From positions 1 through 39,694 of the forward strand of contig MERQ01000101.1 in assembly GCA_001770655.1 (NCBI GenBank): DNA of 39,694 bases. The letters run 5' to 3'. Position numbers and translations under genes: made by a program. Each line of letters starts with the position of its first letter. Position 1 is the stretch's first letter. The notes below the pieces were generated by a model that worked only from the letters and a program-made list of their open reading frames with translations, did no database searches and was not told the origin of the DNA. Origin of the DNA: Betaproteobacteria bacterium RIFCSPLOWO2_12_FULL_68_20 (lineage in GTDB: Bacteria; Pseudomonadota; Gammaproteobacteria; Burkholderiales; SG8-39). This document shows positions 15,777 through 24,119 of the stretch, piece by piece.

Positions 15777-18163
15777 GCAGGCTGTTCGACAAGCTGAAGA
15801 ACGCGGACCGCGAGCGCAAAGCGCGCGACGGCGCGCGGCCCGCGGCCGACGAGTCGCTCGAGGAAGTGCGGCTGCGCATCGAGGCCGAGCGCAACGCCGA
15901 GGAGTCCGTGCAGGCGCGCGTGACCGAGGAGCGCCGCGCGCTGGATCTCGCGCGCGAGCGCCAGGGGGCGGAGGTCGAGCTGCGCCGCATCGCGCATACG
16001 CGCGCCGAGGCCGAGGTCAAGGCGGCGCGCCTCATGGCGGAGCGCGAGCGGGCCGAAGCGCACGCGCTCGCCGAGGCGAGGCAGCGCGAGGAGGCCGAGA
16101 GGAAAGCCGCGGCGCTCGCCGAGGGGCGGCGCCAGAAAGAGGCCGAAGCCGAGCAGCACGCGCGCGAGCGGGCCGCTTCCGAGGCGCAAGCCGCGCAGGC
16201 GATGCGCGAGCGGGCGGCGGCCGAGGGCGAGGCGCGGCGCCTGGCGCGCGAGCGCGCGCAGGCCGAGGCGCACGCGCTCGAGTCGGCGCGCGAGCGCAAG
16301 GCGGCCGAGGAGAAGCTCAGGCGCGAGGCCGAGGCGCGGGCGAGCGCGGAAGCGGGCGCGGCAGCGCTGGCGAGGGAGCGCGGGGAGAGCGAGCGCGCGG
16401 CGCTCGATCAGGCGCAGGCGAGGACCGAGACGGAGAGGCGCGCCGCGGTGCTCGCCGAGGAGCGCCGGCGCATCGAGGCGGGCGCGGCGGAGCTCGCTCG
16501 GGCGCGTGCCGCGGCGGAGGACGAGGCGCGCGTGGCGGCGGAGGAGAGGATGGCCGCCGAGCGCAGCGCCACCGCGGCCGCGCGCGAGCGCGAGGCGCAG
16601 GAGTCCCAGGTCTCGCGCCGCGCGCAGTCGCGAGCCGAGGCCGAAGCCGCGGCTCTGCAGGCGGCGGCGGAGCGCCGCCAGGCCGAGGAGCGGGCGCTTG
16701 CCGAAGCGCGGGTGCGCATCGAGGCCGAGACGCGCTCGGCGGCGCTCGCCGAGGAACGGCGCGCGCTGGAGGCGGCCGCCGAGCAGGCGGCCCGCGGGCG
16801 CGCCGACGTCGAGGCGCAGGCGCTTGCTGCGGCGAAACGCCAGGGCGAAGCCGAGGAGGCGGCGCGGCGCGCCGCCCAGGAGCGGCTCGAGGCCGAGGTC
16901 GAAGCCGCACGGCTGGCGCGCGAACGCGAAGCGGCGGACGCCGGGCTCGGGCGCGAGGCGCAGCGCCGGCTGGAGGCGGAGGCCGAAGCGGCGCAGGCCG
17001 CGCACGAAGCCGAGGACGCGAAGGCCGCGGCGCTCGAGGAAGCGCAAGCCCGCATCGCCGCCGAGCAGGCGCTCGCCGCTGCGGCAGCCGAGCGCGGGGA
17101 GGCAGAGGCCGCATTACGGGATCGGGCGCAGGCGCTCGCGGTGGCGGAAGCGGGCGCGATTGCCGCGGCGCGGGATCGCGGCGCCACCGACGCGACCGCC
17201 AGGCAGGCGGCAGAGGAGCGCGCGAGCTCCGAAGCCGAGGCTGCGCGCTTGGCGCGGGAACGCGAGCAAGCCGACGCCGGCGCGGCCGCGGCGCTGCACG
17301 CGAGGATCGAGGCGGAGCAGCGCCGGCAGGCGCAGGCGCGCGAGCGGGAGGCCGCCGAGCGCGAGGCGGCGGCGGAGCTGCAGTCGCGTCTCGAGGCCGA
17401 AGGGGCGCTCGGGCGCGAAGCCGAAGCGGCGGCCGAAGCCGATGCGCAGGCCGCGGCGGCGGCGCGCCAGCGCGAATCGCTCGACGCCGAGTTGAGACGC
17501 GCCGCGCAGGCGCGCGCCGAGGCCGACTCCGGCGCGGCGCGGCTGGCGGCCGAGCGCGAGCAGGCCGAAGCGCGGTCGGCGGCGGAGCTGCAGGCGCGGC
17601 TCGAGGCGGAACGCCGCAGCGAGACGCTCGCGCAGGAGCGCGCGGAAGCCGAGTCGCGGGCCGCGGCGACGCTGCAGTCGCGCATGGCCGCGGAAGAGGC
17701 GCTCGAGCGCCTGGCGCTCGAGCGGGCTGCGGCGGAACGCACGCGTGCGGAGGCCGAGCTCGATCGCCGCCGGGTGGAGGAGGCCCTTGCCGACCGCGCG
17801 GGCGAGCGGCGCGAAGCCGAGCGGGCGCTCGCGCGCGAGGCGAGGCGGGGCGAGCGCGCGCAGGCGGAGGCGCGGCGCATGGAAATCAGGCGGATGAAGG
17901 CCGAGCGGCGGGCGGATGCCGCCGCGCGCGCGCGTCCGGCAGCCGGAGAAGGGGAGAACGCCGGAGGGCGCCCGCGTGCGAATCTGCGGCCTTTCGCGGC
18001 GCTGCTCGGCGCGCTCCTGCTGGGCGCCTTGCTCGGGCTCTACGCGGCGGGGCGCCTCGCGCCGCAGCAGCCCGCGGCGGGCGAGCCGGCCGCCGGGCCG
18101 CCCCTCAAGCTGCGCCTGGAGGAGCGCCTCGCGTACCCGGCGCGCGCGCCTCAGAGCCCGTAG
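15773..18163 (+). CDS. Giant 14-residue-repeat helical protein with C-terminal membrane anchor
   Basis: The protein has 796 residues. Residues 1-31 are a charged leader, 32-689 are 47 consecutive 14-residue units with no insertion or deletion, and 690-736 are basic and then Gly-rich. A hydrophobic segment at about 741-758 (F-A-A-L-L-G-A-L-L-L-G-A-L-L-G-L) follows, with a Pro-rich tail of about 38 residues. The unit consensus is A-x-x-R-x-x-A-E-x-x-A-x-x-L, two heptads with small Ala-rich core positions and many Glu/Arg pairs. That fits a very long single helix or Ala-type coiled coil, like the central helix of TolA, roughly 100 nm if straight (inference from 0.15 nm per residue). It overlaps the HD-GYP gene by 4 bases and ends the signalling operon. 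Role unknown; a membrane-tethered scaffold or spacer for the c-di-GMP enzymes is my inference. Confidence 0.85.
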   Translation: MSRLFDKLKNADRERKARDGARPAADESLEEVRLRIEAERNAEESVQARVTEERRALDLARERQGAEVELRRIAHTRAEAEVKAARLMAERERAEAHALAEARQREEAERKAAALAEGRRQKEAEAEQHARERAASEAQAAQAMRERAAAEGEARRLARERAQAEAHALESARERKAAEEKLRREAEARASAEAGAAALARERGESERAALDQAQARTETERRAAVLAEERRRIEAGAAELARARAAAEDEARVAAEERMAAERSATAAAREREAQESQVSRRAQSRAEAEAAALQAAAERRQAEERALAEARVRIEAETRSAALAEERRALEAAAEQAARGRADVEAQALAAAKRQGEAEEAARRAAQERLEAEVEAARLAREREAADAGLGREAQRRLEAEAEAAQAAHEAEDAKAAALEEAQARIAAEQALAAAAAERGEAEAALRDRAQALAVAEAGAIAAARDRGATDATARQAAEERASSEAEAARLAREREQADAGAAAALHARIEAEQRRQAQAREREAAEREAAAELQSRLEAEGALGREAEAAAEADAQAAAAARQRESLDAELRRAAQARAEADSGAARLAAEREQAEARSAAELQARLEAERRSETLAQERAEAESRAAATLQSRMAAEEALERLALERAAAERTRAEAELDRRRVEEALADRAGERREAERALAREARRGERAQAEARRMEIRRMKAERRADAAARARPAAGEGENAGGRPRANLRPFAALLGALLLGALLGLYAAGRLAPQQPAAGEPAAGPPLKLRLEERLAYPARAPQSP
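15866..17839 (+). repeat. 47 tandem degenerate 42-base units in the coding sequence
   Basis: Counting in 14-codon steps from residue 32 to 689 keeps Arg at unit position 4 and Glu at position 8 in most units, and the register closes exactly with the flanks (31 + 47x14 + 107 = 796). At DNA level the units are diverged, so this is an old array, not a slippery microsatellite. Confidence 0.9.
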
Positions 18164-19020
18164 AAGCGCTCGGCGTTCTTCGAGAATACCCGCTCGCGCA
18201 TGCGCGCGTCGGGAAGCCATTCGAGCGCGACCCCGATCAGCTCCAGGTCGTCCCCCACCCCGCCCCCGTTGGACGCGAGGAGATTGGAGCCCCACATCAG
18301 GCGGTCGGAGAACTCGCCGGCGAAGCGCTTCACGACCGGCGCGACGTCGCGGAACCTCATCGCGTCGCGCGCGGAAAGCCGGTAGAAGCTGCACAGCTTG
18401 ACGCAGAAGTCGCGCCGCTTCTCGAGCAGCCGCAACACGGCACGCAGGCCTGGCGCGTCCTCGCGCGCGCCCTCGCGCACGGTGCCGAGATGCTCGAACA
18501 CCACCGGCACCGGCGAAGCGGCGAGGCGCGGCTCGAGCGCGACCCATTCGTCGCAGTCGTCCACGTTGATCTCGAGGTGCCAGCGGTGCGGCGCGCAGCG
18601 CCGCGCCAGCGCCTCGAAGGCGCCGGTGCCGAGCCCGCCGATGCGCGAGGCGGTGAGGCGCGCGCCGATGAAACCCGCGCCGGCGAGCTTCGCCAGCTCG
18701 ATTTCCTCGATCTCCGGGTGGATGGTGGCGACGCCGCGTGCCGCGATGCCGGCCGCGCGGCACTCCTCGAGCGCGTAGCGGGTCGCCGAGTTGTCGAAGC
18801 CGTAGCAGCTCGCGTTCACCTGCACGCAGCGGCCCACGCCGAGCGCCCGCAGCCAGGCGAGGTAGTACTCGAGCGGATAGGGCAGGGGATCGAACGCGCG
18901 CGAGGCGGCGAGCGGGAAGCCGCGCTCGAACACGTGTGCGTGACAATCGATCGCGCCCGCCACCGGCCAGGTATCGCCGAGTCGCGCGCGAACTTCGTCA
19001 GAGGAAGGGGCCAGGCGCAT
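18151..19020 (-). CDS. Amidohydrolase_2-family TIM-barrel metal hydrolase
   Basis: The protein has 289 residues from the ATG at 19020; an in-frame extension to 19125 reads as AT-rich intergenic DNA and is not used. The N-terminal I-D-C-H-A-H-V-F gives the first metal ligands, the strand-end H in V-V-F-E-H-L-G the next, and W-G-S-N the final part of the barrel. It resembles the 2-pyrone-4,6-dicarboxylate lactonase/COG3618 group, which hydrolyses lactones of aromatic or sugar-acid catabolism in the cytoplasm; the substrate here is unknown. Its stop overlaps the end of the repeat-protein gene by 13 bases (convergent). Kup is divergent, sharing a 107-base AT-rich intergenic region. Confidence 0.85.
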   Translation of the reverse strand: MRLAPSSDEVRARLGDTWPVAGAIDCHAHVFERGFPLAASRAFDPLPYPLEYYLAWLRALGVGRCVQVNASCYGFDNSATRYALEECRAAGIAARGVATIHPEIEEIELAKLAGAGFIGARLTASRIGGLGTGAFEALARRCAPHRWHLEINVDDCDEWVALEPRLAASPVPVVFEHLGTVREGAREDAPGLRAVLRLLEKRRDFCVKLCSFYRLSARDAMRFRDVAPVVKRFAGEFSDRLMWGSNLLASNGGGVGDDLELIGVALEWLPDARMRERVFSKNAERFYGL

Positions 19021-19127
19021 TCCCGTGAATCCTATAACAATTTGATTATGCGATAAAAATAGAGATCTCGGGAATCGGATTTGCGTTTTGTGCGGTGCGG
19101 GAGTAGCGTCCGGCGTCCCCGGCAAGA

Positions 19128-21032
19128 ATGCCCCCTTCGGGCGTGGAACGAAAACCCCAGGCGAGGAAGTCCTCCCAAGCGGCGCTGACGCTTGCGGCGC
19201 TCGGCATCGTCTATGGCGACATCGGCACCAGCCCGCTGTACGCGGTGAAGGAAACCTTCGCGCCCGAGCACGGCTTCGCGTTGAGCGTCGAGAACATTCT
19301 CGGCGGCCTGTCGGCGATCTTCTGGGCGCTGATGATCGTCGTCACTCTCAAGTACGTGGTGCTCGTGATGCGCGCGGACAATCGCGGCGAGGGCGGAACG
19401 ATGGCGCTGATTGCCCTCGCGAGCGCCGCCGTGCGCGAGCGCCCGGAGCTGCGGCTGTTCATCGTGACGCTGGGCCTGTTCGGCGCCTCGCTCTTCTACG
19501 GCGAGGCGGTCCTCACGCCCGCCATCTCGGTGGTGTCGGCGGTGGAGGGCCTCGCGGTCGGCGCCAAGGCGCTCCAGCCGTGGGTGCTGCCGGCGGCGGT
19601 CGGGGTGATCGTCGCGCTGTTCTGGTTCCAGAAACGCGGCACCGCGGCGGTCGGCGCGCTGTTCGGGCCGGTCTGCGTGCTGTGGTTCTTCTCGCTCGGC
19701 GCCGTGGGCATCTGGAATATCGCGCTGAACCCGGTGGTGCTCGAGGCGCTCGACCCGAGGCACGCGCTGAGCTTCGTCACCGGGCACGGCTTCGCCTCGT
19801 TCGTGGTGCTGGGCGCGGTGCTGCTCGCCTTCACCGGCGCGGAGGCGCTCTATGCCGACATGGGGCACTTCGGCAGGTGGCCGATCCGCATCGCCTGGTT
19901 CGGCCTGGTGCTCCCCGGCCTGGTGCTCAACTATTTCGGCCAGGGCGCGGTGCTGATCGCCAATCCCAAGGCGATCGAGAACCCATTCTATCTCGCGTAC
20001 CCGGGCTGGGCGCTCTACCCGATGGTGGCGCTTGCCACCGCGGCGACCGTGATCGCCTCGCAGGCGACGATCACCGGCGCCTACTCGCTCACGCGGCAGG
20101 CGATCCAGCTCGGGTTCCTGCCGCGCATGAACGTGGTGCAGACCTCGGCGCGCCAGTACGGCCAGATCTACATCCCGACGATCAACTGGGCGCTGCTCGT
20201 GCTCGTGCTGGCCGCGGTGCTGGGTTTCGGCAACTCCTCCAACCTCGCATCGGCCTACGGCGTGGCGGTGACAGGCACCATGACGGTCACTACGGTCCTC
20301 ACCTTCTTCGTGATCCGCTTCGGCTGGGGCTATCCGCTCGCGCTGTGCATCGTCGCGACCGCCTTCTTCCTCGTCATCGACGTCACGTTCTTCTCCTCGG
20401 CGCTGCTCAAGTTCATGCACGGCGGCTGGTTTCCCCTGATCCTGGGCCTGGGGATGTTCACGCTGATGATGACCTGGCGCCGAGGCCGCGAGATCCTGTT
20501 CGACCGGCTGCGCGCTGCCTCGGTGCCGCTCGAGGCGTTCCTGAAATCGCTGTTCCTCGAGCCGCCGCACCGCATTCCCGGCACGGCGATCTTCCTCACT
20601 GCGGCGCCCGAGGCGGTGCCGCACGCGCTGCTGCACAACCTCAACCACAACAAGGTGCTGCACGAGCAGGTGGTGTTTCTCACCGTCGAGATCCGCGACG
20701 TGCCCTGGGTGCCGTTCGAGGAGCGCGTGAAGATCCAGCGGCTCGGCCACGGCTGCTGGCGCGTGCACGTGCGCTTCGGCTTCATGAACCGGCCCGACGT
20801 GAGCCGCGCGCTCGAGGTCTGCGAATCGCTCGGCCTCGAGCTCGACCCGATGCAGACATCGTTCTTCCTGTCGCGCGAGAAGATCGTGCCGGTGCGCACC
20901 AACGGCAAGGGCATGGCGACGTGGCGCGAGCACCTGTTCGCCGCGATGGCCCGCAATGCCGGAAACGTCACCGACTACTTCAACATCCCGACCAACCGCG
21001 TGATCGAGCTCGGCACGCGCGTCGAGATCTAG
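19128..21032 (+). CDS. kup: KUP/HAK-family potassium uptake protein
   Basis: The 634-residue protein matches the normal length (about 620-640). It begins with a short basic tail, then the family hallmark G-I-V-Y-G-D-I-G-T-S-P-L-Y-A in the first helix, G-E-A-L-Y-A-D-M-G-H-F-G and I-A-S-Q-A-T-I-T-G. About 12 hydrophobic segments span residues 15-440, followed by a soluble cytoplasmic domain (about 460-634). Role: proton-coupled K+ import across the inner membrane. It stands alone, divergent from the amidohydrolase gene, and no ydaO/c-di-AMP-type riboswitch is visible upstream. Start ATG 19128 is in keeping with homologues. Confidence 0.95.
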   Translation: MPPSGVERKPQARKSSQAALTLAALGIVYGDIGTSPLYAVKETFAPEHGFALSVENILGGLSAIFWALMIVVTLKYVVLVMRADNRGEGGTMALIALASAAVRERPELRLFIVTLGLFGASLFYGEAVLTPAISVVSAVEGLAVGAKALQPWVLPAAVGVIVALFWFQKRGTAAVGALFGPVCVLWFFSLGAVGIWNIALNPVVLEALDPRHALSFVTGHGFASFVVLGAVLLAFTGAEALYADMGHFGRWPIRIAWFGLVLPGLVLNYFGQGAVLIANPKAIENPFYLAYPGWALYPMVALATAATVIASQATITGAYSLTRQAIQLGFLPRMNVVQTSARQYGQIYIPTINWALLVLVLAAVLGFGNSSNLASAYGVAVTGTMTVTTVLTFFVIRFGWGYPLALCIVATAFFLVIDVTFFSSALLKFMHGGWFPLILGLGMFTLMMTWRRGREILFDRLRAASVPLEAFLKSLFLEPPHRIPGTAIFLTAAPEAVPHALLHNLNHNKVLHEQVVFLTVEIRDVPWVPFEERVKIQRLGHGCWRVHVRFGFMNRPDVSRALEVCESLGLELDPMQTSFFLSREKIVPVRTNGKGMATWREHLFAAMARNAGNVTDYFNIPTNRVIELGTRVEI

Positions 21033-21058
21033 TCGAGGGCAGCAAGCCGCCGCATAAC

Positions 21059-21082
21059 GGTGCGCTCGCACCGCTTTGGTGC
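21059..21082 (+). promoter_or_regulatory. NtrC-type upstream activator site of the urt operon
   Basis: GCACC-N5-GGTGC at 21068-21082 is a perfect NtrC binding pattern. It overlaps a second palindrome (GGTGC at 21059-21063 facing GCACC at 21068-21072). It lies about 55-70 bases upstream of the sigma54 -24 element, a workable enhancer position. Confidence 0.7.
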
Positions 21083-21133
21083 GTCCCGGTTTCCAAGTGG
21101 TCCTCTAACTCTTTGAGTCGATGGAAAAAGAGT

Positions 21134-21151
21134 TTGGCATGGTCGTTGCCT
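21134..21151 (+). promoter_or_regulatory. Sigma54 (RpoN) promoter of urtA
   Basis: TTGGCATGGTCGTTGCCT has GG at -24 and GC at -12 with exactly 10 bases between them, close to the consensus TTGGCAC-N5-TTGCT. Transcription would start near 21161, giving a leader of about 45 bases before urtA. Combined with the NtrC-like site it predicts induction by nitrogen limitation. Confidence 0.75.
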
Positions 21152-21206
21152 AATGGTCTTCGGGGCATTTCCCAAGCTCATTTCACTGAAAGGGAAGGGG
21201 ATCGCG

Positions 21207-22493
21207 ATGAAACGTCGTTCATTCGTCAAGGCATTGACCTTGGCCGCCTCGGTCGCGGCCATCGGGCTGGGCTCGTCCGCCGCGCTCGCGCAGCAGAAGA
21301 CCGTGAAGATCGGGGTGCTGCACTCGCTCTCGGGAACAATGGCGATCAGCGAGACCGTGCTGAAGGACGTCGTCCTGATGGCGGTCGACGAGATCAACGC
21401 CAAGGGCGGCGTGATGGGCCACAAGATCGAGCCGGTGGTGGTCGATCCCGCGTCGAACTGGCCTCTGTTCGCCGAGAAAGCACGCCAGCTCCTCACCCAG
21501 GACAAGGTGGCGGCCGTGTTCGGCTGCTGGACCTCGGTGTCGAGGAAGTCGGTGCTGCCGGTGTTCGAGGAGCTGAACGGGCTGCTCTTCTACCCGGTGC
21601 AGTACGAGGGCGAGGAGATCTCGAAGAACGTGTTCTACACCGGCGCCGCGCCCAACCAGCAGGCGATCCCGGCGGTCGAGTACCTGATGTCGAAAGACGG
21701 CGGTGCCGCCAAGCGCTGGGTGCTGCTCGGCACCGACTACGTGTATCCGCGCACCACCAACAAGATCCTGCGCGCTTTCCTCAAGTCCAAGGGCGTGGCG
21801 GATTCCGACATCATGGAGGACTACACGCCCTTCGGCCACGCGGACTACCAGACCATCATCGCCAGGATCAAGAAGTTCTCTTCCGAGGGCAAGAAGACCG
21901 CGGTGGTCTCGACCATCAACGGCGACTCGAACGTGCCCTTCTACAAGGAGCTGGGCAACCAGGGCTTGAAGGCGACCGACGTTCCGGTGGTCGCGTTCTC
22001 GGTCGGCGAGGAGGAGCTGCGCGGCGTCGATACCAAGCCGCTGGTCGGCCACCTCGCGGCGTGGAACTACTTCATGTCGCTGAAGAACGCCGAGAACGAC
22101 GCGTGGAAGAAGAAGTGGGCCGCCTACACCAAGGCGAAGAAGCTCGCCTACGCCGGCAAGCCGCTCACCAACGACCCGATGGAAGCCGCGTACATCGGCG
22201 TGTACATGTGGAAGCAGGCGGTCGAGAAGGCGAAGAGCTTCGACGTGGACAAGGTGCGCGTCGCCACCTACGGTCAGACCTTCAAGGCGCCCTCGGGCAT
22301 CATGTCCAAGATGGACGAGAAGAACCACCACCTGCACAAGGCGGTGTTCATCGGCGAAGTGAAGGGAGACGGGCAGTTCAACGTGGTGTGGAAGACCAAG
22401 GGCCCGGTCAAGGCCCAGCCGTGGAGCCCGTTCATCGCCGGCAACGACAAGAAGAAGGACGAGCCCGCGCTGATGGCCGAAAAGAAGAAATAG
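21207..22493 (+). CDS. urtA: Urea ABC transporter, periplasmic urea-binding protein
   Basis: The protein has 428 residues from ATG 21207, preceded by a purine-rich AGGGAAGGGG ribosome site; an in-frame start at 21153 lies before the signal peptide and is rejected. The signal peptide (about 1-28) has a K-R-R-S-F-V-K start and ends A-L-A-Q. The mature protein is a type 1 periplasmic binding protein with I-G-V-L-H-S-L-S-G-T-M-A-I-S-E, V-F-G-C-W-T-S-V-S-R-K and F-Y-P-V-Q-Y-E-G-E-E, the UrtA/FmdD signatures that separate urea and short-chain amide receptors from LivJ. It is first gene of urtABCDE behind a sigma54 promoter. Confidence 0.95.
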   Translation: MKRRSFVKALTLAASVAAIGLGSSAALAQQKTVKIGVLHSLSGTMAISETVLKDVVLMAVDEINAKGGVMGHKIEPVVVDPASNWPLFAEKARQLLTQDKVAAVFGCWTSVSRKSVLPVFEELNGLLFYPVQYEGEEISKNVFYTGAAPNQQAIPAVEYLMSKDGGAAKRWVLLGTDYVYPRTTNKILRAFLKSKGVADSDIMEDYTPFGHADYQTIIARIKKFSSEGKKTAVVSTINGDSNVPFYKELGNQGLKATDVPVVAFSVGEEELRGVDTKPLVGHLAAWNYFMSLKNAENDAWKKKWAAYTKAKKLAYAGKPLTNDPMEAAYIGVYMWKQAVEKAKSFDVDKVRVATYGQTFKAPSGIMSKMDEKNHHLHKAVFIGEVKGDGQFNVVWKTKGPVKAQPWSPFIAGNDKKKDEPALMAEKKK

Positions 22494-22508
22494 GCGGTAA
22501 AGTTCGGA

Positions 22509-22534
22509 AAAAGGGCCGCGGGAGCGGCCCTTTT
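22509..22534 (+). terminator. Intrinsic terminator/attenuator between urtA and urtB
   Basis: An 11-bp stem (AAAAGGGCCGC/GCGGCCCTTTT) with a 4-base loop and a T run sits 15 bases after the urtA stop and 5 bases before the urtB start. Partial termination here would give more receptor than membrane components. Confidence 0.8.
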
Positions 22535-22539
22535 CACAT

Positions 22540-24102
22540 ATGCGCATCCTGCTGATCGCCCTGTGGCTCGCCGCGTCGCCGGCGTTCGCGCTCGATCCGG
22601 CGGCGGTCGAGAAGCTCGCCTTCGGCGACAGCGACGAGAAGATCGAGGCGATCGGCGCGCTCGTCGCCGGGGGCGACCCGCGGGCCGCGGAGCTTCTGCA
22701 GGCGTTCTCGGATGGGGAGGTGCAGACCTCCGGCAAGCGCGTCCTGATCGTGCGCGGCGAGGAGGGCGTGGACGCAGTGACCGGCGAGAAGGTCGCGCAA
22801 CTGCCCGCCGAGCGCGAGGACGTGGTGGCGAACAACCGGCTGCGCGGAGCCATCGCCGGCGCGCTCGCCGCGCTCAAGCTGTTCTCTGCCGAGCGCGACG
22901 AGCGGCTCGCCGCGGCGCGCGAGCTCTCGGGCGGCGCCGACGCGTCGATCCTGCCGCTGGTGAGGAAGGCGCTCGAGAAGGAAGCCGATCCCGACGTCAA
23001 GCCACTGCTCGAGATGACCGCGGCCGCGATGGAGCTGAAGGGCGGCAGCAAGGAGTCGCGCCTGGCCGCGATCCGCATGCTCGGCTCGTCGAGCCATCCG
23101 AACGCGAAGTCGCTGCTGCTCGAAGCCGCGGCCGCCGAGGCGGACGAGGATCTCAAGCTGGAGGCGCAAAAGAGCCTGCGCGCCGTGGACGGGCGGCTCG
23201 CCTGGGGCGAATGGCTCGGGCTGGGATTCGCCGGCGTCTCGCTCGGCTCGATCCTGCTGCTCGCCGCGCTGGGCCTTGCCATCACCTACGGGCTGATGGG
23301 CGTGATCAACATGGCGCACGGCGAGCTGATCATGATCGGGGCGTACACCACCTACGTGGTGCAGGGCTGGATGCGCGATGCGGGCCTGTTCGAGTGGTAC
23401 CTCGCGGCGGCCGTGCCGGCGGCGTTCCTGGTCTCGGGAGCGGTGGGAATGGCGCTCGAGCGCTCGGTGATCCGCTGGCTCTACGGCCGCCCGCTCGAGA
23501 CGCTGCTCGCCACCTGGGGCATCAGCCTGGTGCTGATGCAGGCGGTGCGCACGATCTTCGGCGCGCAGAACGTGCAGGTCGAGAACCCGGCGTTCATGTC
23601 GGGCGGCATCCAGGTGCTGGCCAACGTGGTGCTGCCCTGGAACCGCATCGCGATCATCTTCTTCGCGCTCGCCGTGCTGGCGGCGATGTGGCTGCTGCTG
23701 TCGCGCACGCGCCTCGGGCTCTACATCCGCGGCGTCACGCAGAACCGCGCCATGGCCTCCTGCGTGGGCGTGCCCACGGCACGCGTCGACACCTGGGCCT
23801 TCGGCCTGGGCTCGGGCATCGCCGGGCTCGCCGGCTGCGCGCTGACCCAGATCGGCAACGTCGGCCCCGACCTCGGCCAGGGCTACATCGTCGACTCCTT
23901 CATGGTGGTGGTGTTCGGCGGGGTCGGGCAGCTCGCCGGCACGGTGTACGCGGCGCTGGTGCTCGGCTTCGCCAACAAGCTGCTCGAGTCGTGGTCGGGC
24001 GCGGTGATCGCGAAGATCGCCGTGCTGGTGTTCATCATCTTCTTCATCCAGAGGCGGCCGCAGGGGCTGTTCGCGCTGCGCGGCCGCGCGGCGGAGACGT
24101 GA
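22540..24102 (+). CDS. urtB: Urea ABC transporter permease UrtB with N-terminal periplasmic domain
   Basis: The protein has 520 residues. A signal-like hydrophobic start (L-L-I-A-L-W-L-A-A-S-P-A-F-A) is followed by about 200 helical, Ala/Glu/Leu-rich residues with HEAT-like spacing. The LivH-type permease follows (from about 225: A-I-T-Y-G-L-M-G-V-I-N-M-A-H-G-E and A-S-C-V-G-V-P-T-A-R-V-D). This two-part build is normal for UrtB and distinguishes it from LivH. It forms the inner-membrane channel with UrtC. It starts right after the attenuator hairpin. Its stop overlaps or nearly touches the urtC start. Confidence 0.93.
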   Translation: MRILLIALWLAASPAFALDPAAVEKLAFGDSDEKIEAIGALVAGGDPRAAELLQAFSDGEVQTSGKRVLIVRGEEGVDAVTGEKVAQLPAEREDVVANNRLRGAIAGALAALKLFSAERDERLAAARELSGGADASILPLVRKALEKEADPDVKPLLEMTAAAMELKGGSKESRLAAIRMLGSSSHPNAKSLLLEAAAAEADEDLKLEAQKSLRAVDGRLAWGEWLGLGFAGVSLGSILLLAALGLAITYGLMGVINMAHGELIMIGAYTTYVVQGWMRDAGLFEWYLAAAVPAAFLVSGAVGMALERSVIRWLYGRPLETLLATWGISLVLMQAVRTIFGAQNVQVENPAFMSGGIQVLANVVLPWNRIAIIFFALAVLAAMWLLLSRTRLGLYIRGVTQNRAMASCVGVPTARVDTWAFGLGSGIAGLAGCALTQIGNVGPDLGQGYIVDSFMVVVFGGVGQLAGTVYAALVLGFANKLLESWSGAVIAKIAVLVFIIFFIQRRPQGLFALRGRAAET

Positions 24103-24119
24103 GCCTGCCTCTTAGGGTT

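Noticed and set aside
15866-17839. The 42-base periodicity as a CRISPR or tandem satellite
   Set aside because: There is no alternation of identical repeats and unique spacers; the periodicity is codon-phased and reflects a protein heptad pattern.
16408-18946. Long minus-strand frames (about 490 and 610 codons) opposite the repeat protein and amidohydrolase
   Set aside because: Low-complexity Ser/Ala/Arg-rich or Arg-rich readings that mirror the 42-base repeats; the plus-strand frame has the coiled-coil logic, operon overlap and membrane anchor.
19032-21071. A 679-codon minus-strand frame opposite kup
   Set aside because: Kup is unmistakable on the plus strand; the opposite frame is His/Arg/Glu-rich without domain structure.
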